A stretch of 64,000 nt of DNA from NCBI GenBank assembly GCA_965112735.1, contig OZ218963.1, positions 1,612,001 through 1,676,000 of the forward strand, read 5' to 3'. A model generated the notes under the pieces. It was given only the letters and a program-made list of their open reading frames with translations. It was not told the DNA's origin and searched no databases. Every line of letters starts with the position of its first letter. Within the stretch, counting starts at the first letter, position 1. The DNA comes from Phaeosaccion multiseriatum (Eukaryota; Ochrophyta, other classes). A program made the translations under genes and the position numbers. Below are positions 13,590-22,440 of this stretch, one piece after another.

Positions 13590-15866
13590 TCACGGATCTG
13601 TCCTCGCCTTCTTTCGCAAAGACTCTCCTTCGCCTTCAGGCCCCCCTTGAATGCCATCCCCACATTGGCTGTGAGCCCCGCTAGCCCCGCCTTGACCGTG
13701 AGCCCACGCTCCTCCTCCCCCACCCGTCTCCTCCTGCAGCGCAAAGCCGTACTCGGCCATTAACGCCTTCACCTCCCTCGAGAGGCCGTCCAAGCCGAAG
13801 AACACCGCCGCCTGTAGAGCTTCCATTGCTCTTTCCTGATCAAACAACTTTGCAGGCCCTCTCCTCGGCCCTCCTCTGGTGCTGCTGCTGCTGCCGCCGC
13901 CGCCCTTGCTACTGCCACCACCGCCGCCGCTGCTGCTCTTGCTGCCCTTGTCATTGCTCTTTCCTTCTCCGCCGTTCCGACTGCTGCCACTTTCGCCATT
14001 TCTCCCGCCCTTTCCTTCACCATTGCTCCCCTCCTTTCCTTCTGCGCCATTTGAACTCCGCTTCCTTTTGCCTCCCAACACAGACCACCTCGTCAGCAAT
14101 TCCTCCACACTCCCCGTGGTGATGTACTTGACCACAGCCTCAAACCCCTTCTCGGTGAAGTTCACGCCATCATACTCGAGCTCTGCCTCAACCCTCTCTT
14201 CGTTGCTCCCCTGCCCTCTCGCCCGCCTCCATTCCCCCTTCTTGAGCCTCTTGTAGCCACGCTTGGCAGGGTCGATTAGGTCGGGCAGAGTCCCCCTTGT
14301 GGAACATGACCTTCTTGCTCCGCTCTCCTCTTCTTCGTTTTTCGTCTCCTCCTGCTCTCTCACCCTCTCCATGAGCTGCTCCACCAAGGGAATGCTCAAG
14401 GTGTACTGCCTCCCCTTCCCTCCGGTGGACTTGTTGACCAGGCGTACCTGCACCACTTCGTCAAACTTGTCATCGTCACCATCGGCAGTGACCGAGTAGT
14501 GCTCCGCAACGGCGCCGAGCCTGTCTACGGCCGTCATGTGCTGCTCTCGTTGCCTGCTGAAAAATGAGGCAATGGCGTCAGCAAAGCCCTTTTCTGCTGC
14601 GAAAGCAAAAATCCTTCCGTCCACAGCAGCACCCATCTTGAGAAGGAAGATGGCCACCTTCTCGCGAGCCTCCTTCGCTCCAGGCTCATTCTCCGCTCTT
14701 TCGAGCGTCAAATACACCTTGCTTCCGGCAGGACGCATGCAAGTCATGAGAACGCTCTCTTGGTTCTCAGCTTGAGCGTTGACGTCCGCCCCGGCCTCCA
14801 CCAGCAGGTAGGCCAAGTCCATGCTGCCGAGAGCGGCGGCCACATGCAGAGGTGTGATCGAATCATCGTTCTTGACATCCACAGAGGCACCGGCGCGCAA
14901 CAGCTCATTGACAATTTCCACATGGCCCACCAAAGCACCATACAGGACGGGGGTGTGACCACAAACAACAGCCACGTCCAGGGACGCACCACCGCGAATG
15001 AGCTCCTTGACACACTCCACGTGCTCGTAGTAGCAGGCCAGATGCAGCGCTGTGTTCAAGTCAACATCTCCGTCATCAATCTGCAGCCCACTCTCCAGTA
15101 AAAGAGGAATGCACTCCGCATTACCGTTGTGCGCGGCCAAGTGCAGGAGAGTCTGCTCCTCCTCGGCTCGAACCTCGGCGTCGGCGCCGCTGTCCAGCAG
15201 CAGAGCCAGCGCCTTGGCCCTCCCCGTTCGCTTCGCACTGTCCGTATCCTCCTGTTGCTTGCAGCACACGTGGGCTGGCGTGTCACCATTTCGGTCTCTC
15301 TCATCCGGCTCGGCCCCCGCCTTGAGCAGCAGCCGTACGCACTCCGAGCTCCCCGCATAGACTGCCTGGTGCAAGGCCTCGGTATCCTTGGCCATCGCGC
15401 CATGCCGCAGCAAATACCACACGATGAGAGTGTGGCCCCTTGCTGCAGCACAGGCCACAGGAGACCACTTGCCGTTGCATTTCACATTCACCTCTGCACC
15501 CGTTTCCACGAGGCCCTTGACCAACTCGAACTGCCCCTTCCTTGCAGCCCGATGGAGCGGGGTCTTGCCGGCAATGTTCTTCGAGCAGCTCCGCAAACCG
15601 CATTTCTCCAACAGCTTGGCCGCCCCATGCATACTCATGCCCCTCTCCTCCGAGCAGCGCGTTTTGTTGCTTTTCTCCATGTCGGCCAGGGCATGGAGCG
15701 GAGTGTAGCCCTTCTTCTTCAGAGCGTTGAGATCCACGCTGGCGAGGATGGCCTTGAGGATGAGGAGGAGGTGTTCAGTGCCAGAGGCCCAACCCGACGC
15801 TTCCATCGCGGTGGTGTCGTCGAACCACTCGTCCACCAACCGAATCGCAGCTCGTCGAGGGTTCAT
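13590..15866 (-). CDS. Ankyrin-repeat protein with possible BTB-like C-terminal segment
   Basis: One uninterrupted frame of 758 residues with an ATG at 15866. About ten ankyrin repeats fill roughly residues 50-420; examples are GYTPLHALADMEKSN, GKTPLHRAARKGQFELVKGL and SITPLHVAAALGSMDLAYLL. The region after the ankyrins (about 600-720) contains GFEAVVKYITTGSVEELL and, past a Ser/Gly linker, MEALQAAVFFGLDGLSREV. The spacing recalls the second half of a BTB/POZ fold, but this is only a resemblance. The C-terminus is Gly-rich and then basic. Ankyrin proteins of this kind are usually adaptors; no enzyme domain is seen. It is intronless, unlike most neighbours. Confidence 0.85.
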   Translation of the reverse strand: MNPRRAAIRLVDEWFDDTTAMEASGWASGTEHLLLILKAILASVDLNALKKKGYTPLHALADMEKSNKTRCSEERGMSMHGAAKLLEKCGLRSCSKNIAGKTPLHRAARKGQFELVKGLVETGAEVNVKCNGKWSPVACAAARGHTLIVWYLLRHGAMAKDTEALHQAVYAGSSECVRLLLKAGAEPDERDRNGDTPAHVCCKQQEDTDSAKRTGRAKALALLLDSGADAEVRAEEEQTLLHLAAHNGNAECIPLLLESGLQIDDGDVDLNTALHLACYYEHVECVKELIRGGASLDVAVVCGHTPVLYGALVGHVEIVNELLRAGASVDVKNDDSITPLHVAAALGSMDLAYLLVEAGADVNAQAENQESVLMTCMRPAGSKVYLTLERAENEPGAKEAREKVAIFLLKMGAAVDGRIFAFAAEKGFADAIASFFSRQREQHMTAVDRLGAVAEHYSVTADGDDDKFDEVVQVRLVNKSTGGKGRQYTLSIPLVEQLMERVREQEETKNEEEESGARRSCSTRGTLPDLIDPAKRGYKRLKKGEWRRARGQGSNEERVEAELEYDGVNFTEKGFEAVVKYITTGSVEELLTRWSVLGGKRKRSSNGAEGKEGSNGEGKGGRNGESGSSRNGGEGKSNDKGSKSSSGGGGGSSKGGGGSSSSTRGGPRRGPAKLFDQERAMEALQAAVFFGLDGLSREVKALMAEYGFALQEETGGGGGAWAHGQGGASGAHSQCGDGIQGGPEGEGESLRKKARTDP

Positions 15867-16699
15867 TTGGAATGGAGGGGTGTATACCAGTTGGGGGGGG
15901 CAGACTAAGACTTAGGAGGAGGGGAGGAAGATCGGAGGAAAAGGACAGAATGGGGGGTGTACGTAAGATTACGTACTTTCTCGCTATCGCCGGCGGCCCA
16001 GGGGTTGAATGTGGACTTGATTTTTTTTATTTTTCCCATCAGCGCCAGCCGGTCTCTGATTATTGGACTAAAAAAGGATAGGGCCGAGGACAAGAGGACT
16101 GTTTACTACGCTGCCGCATCTCCGCTGCCGCATCTCCGCTGCCTCCCAAAGTCCAGACATTTTCCGTCGTCGTCGCATATGGCTTCCTCTGTTTGGCCAG
16201 CTCCGGCCTCTTCGCTCGCAGTTCCTCCGTGAAATTGGTACAGTCATTCACGCTCGAGCTCCCTGCCGGTCGCCATGGTCGAAAAGGGGGCCGGAGCGAG
16301 GGGGGTGGACAGAGAGAGCGAGCGGGACAGAGAGAGAGGGAGGGGCGGAGACGAGAGAGAGCATAGAGAGAAAGAGAGGAAGGGGGGGACAGAGTGAGAG
16401 AAAGGAGGGAAGAAAGGGGAGAGACAGACAAGAGGCGAAAGAGGGAAGAGGAGAGATGAGACACAACAGAGCAGAGAGAGCCGCTAGTCAGAGCCTAGTC
16501 AGAGCCTACAGAGCCCGGGGCACGCCGCCAGCAAGGGTGAATGGACGGGGGAGATGCAGCGGTGCAGCAACGGGGGGGGGTGGAGAAGAGAGGCATATGA
16601 ACACGAAGGCCGCGGCTTGAGCGACACAGTGCGGCACAGCTCTCCTTGCCAGCCCCCGCCATGTACGCATAAGTAACAGATGCAGTCCTAACACCCGCC
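15867..16699. other. Upstream region of the ankyrin gene with a repeat relic
   Basis: No convincing gene. It includes TACGTAAGATTACGTA near 15960 and, at about 15984-16066, a decayed GC-palindrome element relic (CTCGCTATCGCCGGCGGCC, then CAGCGCCAGCCGGTCTCTGA) related to the elements at 44-50 kb. A GAGA-rich tract covers 16310-16470. Confidence 0.5.
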
Positions 16700-17560
16700 A
16701 CTCCACTTACCAAGTTCACCACAGCGTGGGCGGGCTCTCCCCCACACCCAGGACATTCCAGCCCATAAGCCTACGCCGTTTCTTGCGGATGGTGGAGCTA
16801 CTGACCGTCTCCCTCTCCAGGGCGTCGGCCTCCCCCACGAGAGGAGGCAAGTCCGCCAGAGTGATGTCTGCCGCTCGGAACTGCTCGGCAATGTGTAGGG
16901 TGTGTGTGCCCCCTTTTTTTGGGGGGGGGGGTGATACTGGGTTCGATGAGGGGAGACGAGAGCTGTACACGTCTGCCACGCTCTTGTACCAATATGTGAC
17001 AGGGTTGAGCATTGTGGGGAGAAGTAAGTCATGCGTTCGGCAGAAAAAAAGAGTACCCCCTCCGCATCCCCCCTTTCACCTCCCCTCCCTCTCGGACCTT
17101 CTCGATGAGTTGCTCCAACAAGGGAACGCTCCAATGTACACTGCGTCCGGCCCACTGCGTCCGGCCCCTGCATCACATCGCCCACCTGGTCGTCGTTCCC
17201 GTTGGCAGTGGACAGAGTATCGAAGTACCGCGTCTCGGAAGCCCTTCTCCGCGGCCGTCTTCTCGCGAGCGGCTCTCCGCCCGCCTTCCACCGAGGGGAG
17301 TGGGGACGGTTCCCTTTCCTCCGGACACATGCAGGTCCTCAGAGGAGCTTCTCTGGTCAGAGCATTTGACGGGAGCGACCGCCGATACGAGCAGATAGGT
17401 ACCACCAATGGTCTAAGGCGGCGGCAAGGTGCAGGGCAGTGCTCGAATCATTGTTCTGGCGTTGATGAGGGCACCACCGCGCTGCAGCAGCACAGCGACC
17501 ACCTCTACGTGCTCCTTTTGGACAGATAGCGCCCAACATGCGGCCACCAGTGTTACCACT
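16700..17560 (-). pseudogene. Decayed paralogue of the adjacent ankyrin gene
   Basis: Read on the minus strand, pieces in different frames match the intact gene at 13590-15866. The nucleotides near 17097-17145 closely match the intact gene near 14367-14415, the segment encoding LVEQLMERVRE. Around 17440-17515 the frame HVEVVAVLLQRGGALINA is an ankyrin repeat resembling HVEIVNELLRAGASVDV. A piece around 17210-17260 resembles the EREKVA.../AEKGF region. Frames are broken by indels and stops and no continuous ORF remains, so this is most simply a tandem duplicate that has decayed. Confidence 0.65.
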
Positions 17561-18029
17561 CATACAGGAGGCCTGCGGCGCAAAAGGAGAGGCGGGAGAG
17601 AGACGGCGTCTCTGGGGCCACTCCTCAGCCCACTCTCCAGCCGGAAGGGGTCGCAGGAATCTATTATCCTTCTCAGCCAATCGTCGAATCTAAGCCCCTG
17701 CAACAGACCTAGGCTGACCTGTGATCCTCTCGATTCTTCTCAGGCAGGCTCCGTCTCGCCGTCCCCTCCGCCCCAATCTCCAACCATTTTTCTGCCCTTC
17801 TCATCCTGCCCTTCTCATCCAATCGTGAACCCAAGCCCTTGTAGCACTCGCACTCGTGTCCTGTCTCATGCAGCTGAGCAGGGCTCTCCATCAGCTCGTG
17901 CAAGGGAAGAAGAAAGGGGAAAGAGAATAAAAAAAAATTAAAGATGAGAATTTGAATTTCAGCTCGCTGACCTCCTCCTCACCACCGCCCTCCTTTGCTC
18001 TGTGTAGACTCTACAAGGAAGGCAAGACA
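17561..18029. other. Intergenic and 5' leader region upstream of prohibitin
   Basis: Two imperfect copies of a roughly 35-bp segment lie at about 17670 and 17810 (each with CTTCTCA..CCAATCGT). A pyrimidine-rich stretch ending TGTGTAG at 18007 looks like an acceptor, suggesting a 5' UTR intron just before the prohibitin start. Confidence 0.4.
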
Positions 18030-19141
18030 ATGGCGGATAAGATACTCCAAAACCTGACCAGAGTTGGGCTGGTCGTGGGCTCCGTCTTTTCACTGTACGT
18101 GGCTCGGATTATTGCTTTCCCCCCCCCCCCCAACCCACCCACCCACCCCCGCTCCTGTCTCATCTTTTCCTGTGCCCCGAGAGAAACAAATTGCTTATTA
18201 GGAACCGGAGTGTTGGTTCTGAATGACTTTCTCCCCGCTCCCAGCCCCCTTGCTGCCGCTCTCCGTGCCCCGCCCCGCTGCCTTCTTCCCGCATACCCAT
18301 GAAACTCTAACTCCTTTTGCGCCCGCCCCCTTCCCATCGCGAATCTCATGGGACTCGCAGCGACTTTGTAATTTACAATGTGGACGCAGGAAAGCGAGCA
18401 GTAGTGTTCGATCGATTCAAGGGGGTTCTGGACGAAGTGAGGGGGGAGGGGACGCATTTCATCATCCCCGGTGTCCAGAAGCCCGTCATCATCGATGTCA
18501 GGGCGAGACCCCGACTCATCAACTCCATCACTGGAACCAAGGACTTACAAATGGCCAACATTTCACTGCGTGTCCTCTCGAGACCAGATGAGAAGAACCT
18601 CCCTAGTATCTACAAGCAGCTGGGCACTGATTTTGACGATCGCGTGCTGCCGTCCATCGGAAATGAGGTGCTCAAGGCTGTAGTGGCCAAGTACAATGCG
18701 GAGGAGCTTCTCAGCAAGCGTGAGGTGGTGAGCCATCGTATTCGGGAGGAGATTCGGGCGCGGGCGGGGACTTTTAACATCATTCTGGACGACGTGAGCA
18801 TCACACACCTGACCTTTGGAAGGGAGTTCACCAAGGCCATCGAGGCCAAGGTGGTGGCGAGCCAAGATGCAGAGCGGCAGGTGTATGTGGTGGCCAAGTC
18901 GGAGCAGGAGAGGCTTGCGGCGGTCATCCGCGCGGAGGGAGAGGCAGACGCAGCCGCCATCATATCCAAGGCTATCGACGAGGCAGGGCCCGGGCTCATC
19001 GAGGTGAGGAGAATCGACACGGCCATCGAAATCGCAGCGTCTCTCTCCAAGTCAAGGGGGGTCACCTACCTCCCCGGGGCCGAGGGCAAGGAGGGGGGGG
19101 GGAACAACTTGCTGCTAGGAGTCAACACCGGGGCTCCCTGA
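18030..19141 (+). CDS. PHB1: Prohibitin (PHB1-type)
   Basis: Inner-mitochondrial-membrane scaffold of the SPFH/prohibitin family, which forms ring complexes with a second prohibitin. Exon 1 (18030-18098) encodes MADKILQNLTRVGLVVGSVF and SLY, a hydrophobic anchor. The main exon (from about 18361) carries YNVDAGKRAVVFDRFKGV, then GTHFIIPGVQKPVIIDVRAR and the QDAERQVYVVAKSEQER/AEGEA coiled coil typical of prohibitins. It ends with TGA at 19139-19141. The obvious donor after codon 23 (phase 0) does not match the obvious acceptor at 18359-18360 (needs phase 2), so the exon 1 boundary or a microexon is unresolved. Family assignment is firm; PHB1 over PHB2 rests on overall resemblance. Confidence 0.9.
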
Positions 19142-19790
19142 AGGGGCCGCTAGGTAGGATCTAATTTGTGTGATTGAGTGTGTGTGTGTGAGTGACACAA
19201 ACCACTTTCTGTGAGTACGACTAGGGACAAGGGGGGCGTGGCGTGGGTAACTCTGGGCAGCGAGGATAGAGGCAGTTGGCAATTCCAGGCAGCTTCAGGC
19301 TCCGGCGGGAGGGTGCAGCGGCAGGGACGGGGAGGAGAGGGGAGGGCCCGGCGGGAGGGACCAGCAGTGGGGAAAGGGCGGAACGGGGGGGGTTGCGCGG
19401 GAGCAGAGTGCGGACAACGAAAAAAAAGTTCTTCACAAATCAAAGGTTAGAGAGTTTTAGCGAGTTTGAACATGCGCATCGTGTTCCCCGAGACAAGTCG
19501 AATGCCGGCATCGTTGCCTCCTGCAACCTCTGTCAATTCAGTTCTATGGCCTGCAGCGTGTGGAGGCCTAACAAACTGAAACTCCTGTTCCCTACGTAAG
19601 GGCCATGCGGGCCTTACGTAAGGGTGTCTTGCAGCCCAGAGGGCCCTCCCTCCCCCCGCCCCCCCCCCTAAAGTGCCTCTATCGCCGAGTTGAGCAGTTC
19701 TATTTAAACATTGGTGGCACTGCGCTACGCCAATCGCCTTTTAGGTGTCTCGGAGGTGAGTGAGCTCTCTTATCTGACACTGTGCGATGC
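19142..19790. other. Convergent spacer between prohibitin and DnaJ genes
   Basis: Two facing 3' UTRs. At 19591-19623 there is an imperfect palindrome with TACGTAAGG-type arms, and at 19650-19672 a C run. No gene is seen. Confidence 0.5.
19591..19623. repeat. TACGTAAGG inverted repeat between convergent genes
   Basis: Two arms (CCTACGTAAGGGC and GCCTTACGTAAGG) separated by a short GC-rich loop. The arms match in reverse complement with about one indel. It could form a hairpin in either facing 3' UTR. Confidence 0.6.
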
Positions 19791-21800
19791 TTAGCTTTGC
19801 CACCTACTGCTTCCTTTCGTTTCCGTCGGTGTGGGGGGTTGGTACTTGTCGTGGCTGCCAATCCAGTCAAAGAAAGATTCTTTCTGCCTCGAAAGGGTCT
19901 CAGACAGCGCGCCCATCCCCTTCATCCTCAGCATCAAACCGCCCCGCTTCTCGGCTGCTCGTCTCTCCACGTCCTCCAAGGCCTCTCGGAGAACCGTCTG
20001 AAATGCCAGAGACAGAATGATGCAGGCAGGATCCGGCACCAAGTGGTCAGGGCGTCCCTTCTTGGGCGGGGGTAGAGGTAGCTTGCGTTGCTCCAGCATC
20101 CAGCCGCCGACATCATGTGTCTCAGACCTCTTTTCAAAGATCCACAGCCTGGAGTCTGGTAGCCTTCCCCTCGTTGCCCGGGCCATAAAGATGCCCTCTG
20201 CAGTGAACCACTTTGCGTTTCGAATCCGAAAGGGGTCGTACCAGTTCAGCACCTTGTGGGTATACGTCATGTCCTTGGAAAACACTGTGCAAATGTGCGG
20301 TGCGCGAGTGGCGTGGAATCCGTACATGGTGCAGAGCTCTCGCCCTGCCGTTACCATTTCCTCCGGTGTTTGGAAGTTGCCCTTCTCCCGTGCGGTCTCC
20401 AAGTCTCGCTCGCCCCAAATGGCAATGCCCTCCCCCAGGTCTGCAGAGCCCGTATCCCTAGGCAAGACTCTGGCCACGGCCCGCAGCTGGCCCAACCACC
20501 AAAGTTCCAATTGCATGCCATGCAAGAGACCCCCTTGCCTGCTCAGCCCCTCCAGCTCCGCCTCCTTGTCCATCCCCTGCTGCTGCTGCCCGTCACCCTG
20601 CTGCTCCTCTTCATCCGTCGGAGTCGGATGGTGGCCCATGCCCTTCACGTACGCCCTCACCCTCTGCAAAATGCTGGCGTCGTCCTCCTCCGCCTCTGCC
20701 CCCACTCTTGCGTCTTTGAACTCTGCACCTTTAGCTGCGGCTTCCGATGAAGCTCCCCCCCCCGGGCCTGCTGTGGCCGCTGCTGTGGCACCATTGCTGC
20801 CCACGCCGTCTTCGTCGTCCTGCTTAAGCTCCGTGCAGAGCCGCTCGAGCTCCGCACGGGTGAGTCCTGCCAGCCGATCGACCACAAGCTTCTTGTCCGA
20901 CATGGGCACCTTCCCTACCTTGACATAGCCCAGCAGATGCCTCCCCTGCGTCAGCTCCATGACATGGTGGTGGCAAGTCCGATCCCTTCTCTCCTCGCAC
21001 TCCAGGTCCAGCGGATACAGGCGGCGCTCCACGTCGGGGTCGAAAACCGGCCCCTCCATAGCTGTCCGTAGCGCCTCCTCAAACGAGGGGCCATCCGCCC
21101 ACGACAGAGGTTCGTCGCGGCCAGTTCCCCCCGCCCCTCCGGCACCCCGCCGCCGTCCATCCGCATCCTCCTCCTCGAAGTACGTCTTTCTATGCCAAGT
21201 CGTCCGCCCACCCTCCTCCCGCTTCTCCCAGCGAGTTCGGCTGTAGTCCTGTCGCCTCCGGTAAGGGTTGTTAGCGTAGTCCTCTGCTCGCTGCCAAGGG
21301 GGTCGTTGCCGCCGTGTCGACGTGTCGCCAGACCATGCCTCAAAGCCCTCGCCTTCACCGCCGCTTGTCACATCCCACATATCATCACCGTCGCCCTGCT
21401 CACTCCGGCTCTCCCAGCCCTCCAGCACATCAATGTGCTCCAGCCGCCGTTGCTCATCCCCAACAACCGTATACGCCTCTGTGAGTCGTTGGAAGTTTTC
21501 TTTGCTGGTGAGCCGCTTACCCTGCTGGTCCCGCGTCCCCCCTTCCCTTTTCTCTCTGGCTACTTCTTTCCCCCCCCCACCGCCTCTGTTGTCGCTGCTG
21601 TGTTTATTCACGTCGGGGTGCGTGAGCTTCGCTTGCCTGTAGAAGGCATGCTTTATCTCCTCACTAGTTGCGCCCCGCGGTACGTCCAGGACTTTGAAGT
21701 AGTCCACCGGTGGACCACCAGGCACGCTAAATGAGCGCGTAAGACATAGCTGGAAGCGTGGGCGAACGTAGCCCAGGCCACGGGCCAAGGATCTCTTCAT
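19791..21800 (-). CDS. DnaJ/HSP40 protein, probably mitochondrial
   Basis: Intronless frame of 669 residues, ATG at 21800. The N-terminus (MKRSLARGLGYVRPRFQL) is basic and amphipathic, as in mitochondrial presequences. A J domain follows at about residues 33-120: DYFKVLDVPRGATSEEIKHA, HPD at 61-63, then a low-complexity insert before helix III. The J domain stimulates HSP70 ATPase activity. The remaining 550 residues lack the zinc-finger and peptide-binding domains of type I DnaJ. They contain charged linkers and a conserved-looking C-terminal half (MYGFHATRAPHICTVFSKDM, YTHKVLNWYDPFRI) that I do not recognise, so the client or specific role is unknown. It is divergent from the myosin gene. 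Confidence 0.85.
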   Translation of the reverse strand: MKRSLARGLGYVRPRFQLCLTRSFSVPGGPPVDYFKVLDVPRGATSEEIKHAFYRQAKLTHPDVNKHSSDNRGGGGGKEVAREKREGGTRDQQGKRLTSKENFQRLTEAYTVVGDEQRRLEHIDVLEGWESRSEQGDGDDMWDVTSGGEGEGFEAWSGDTSTRRQRPPWQRAEDYANNPYRRRQDYSRTRWEKREEGGRTTWHRKTYFEEEDADGRRRGAGGAGGTGRDEPLSWADGPSFEEALRTAMEGPVFDPDVERRLYPLDLECEERRDRTCHHHVMELTQGRHLLGYVKVGKVPMSDKKLVVDRLAGLTRAELERLCTELKQDDEDGVGSNGATAAATAGPGGGASSEAAAKGAEFKDARVGAEAEEDDASILQRVRAYVKGMGHHPTPTDEEEQQGDGQQQQGMDKEAELEGLSRQGGLLHGMQLELWWLGQLRAVARVLPRDTGSADLGEGIAIWGERDLETAREKGNFQTPEEMVTAGRELCTMYGFHATRAPHICTVFSKDMTYTHKVLNWYDPFRIRNAKWFTAEGIFMARATRGRLPDSRLWIFEKRSETHDVGGWMLEQRKLPLPPPKKGRPDHLVPDPACIILSLAFQTVLREALEDVERRAAEKRGGLMLRMKGMGALSETLSRQKESFFDWIGSHDKYQPPTPTETKGSSRWQS

Positions 21801-22440
21801 CGTGGAGTGGATCCGGAGGGAAAAGGGGAATCTATGAATCTATACACACCTGTACAATGTACAATGTAGAGTGTGTGGAGTTGGGATCGCGAGTTGGTGA
21901 TACATCAATCCGAACCCAGGGGGGCTTTTTTCGGTGTGATGGCGAGTCGGAGGCGATCCATCGCTTTGCCTTGCGGAGGGGCATCTCAAAAAAGAGAGGC
22001 GCAGCAGAGGTTTTAGGGCTGCGGTCGAGTGGAGTGAGAAGATTTCAGAGCTTTCGCTGATTGCGCGGCTGAAAACGGTGAGAAGAAGGACAGGTGAAGA
22101 GGAGAGGGGGGGTGAGACAAGGGAGAAAAGGGTGATAGATCAAGAGTTAGAGCAAAAGACGGGAAGGCGACACAAGGCGATAATGAGGTCCTGGTCCTAT
22201 TTTATTTGCCGCAACCTCATGCTGCTGCTTTCTGCCCTCCCCCCCCTCTCCTTTCCGCCTTGTTCTGCAACAAAAAATTAGGCAGCGTTAGCTAAGGTCT
22301 TGCTCCTTTATAGTAGCCGCTGCGCACTGCCAAGGGGCAGCCCACAGCACAGTAGCAGCAGCAGATCAGCGCAGTAGTGAGTACCAGCGGCAGCAGCGGC
22401 AGCAGCAGCAGAAGCAGTGGCAGCAGTAGCAGCAGAAGTC
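21801..22440. promoter_or_regulatory. Shared divergent 5' region of DnaJ and myosin genes
   Basis: 640 bp between two divergent starts, so it must hold both promoters. It contains one exact GTTGGTGATAC copy at 21893-21903 and CAG/GCA triplets just upstream of the myosin ATG (22360-22435). No TATA box could be assigned with confidence. Confidence 0.45.
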
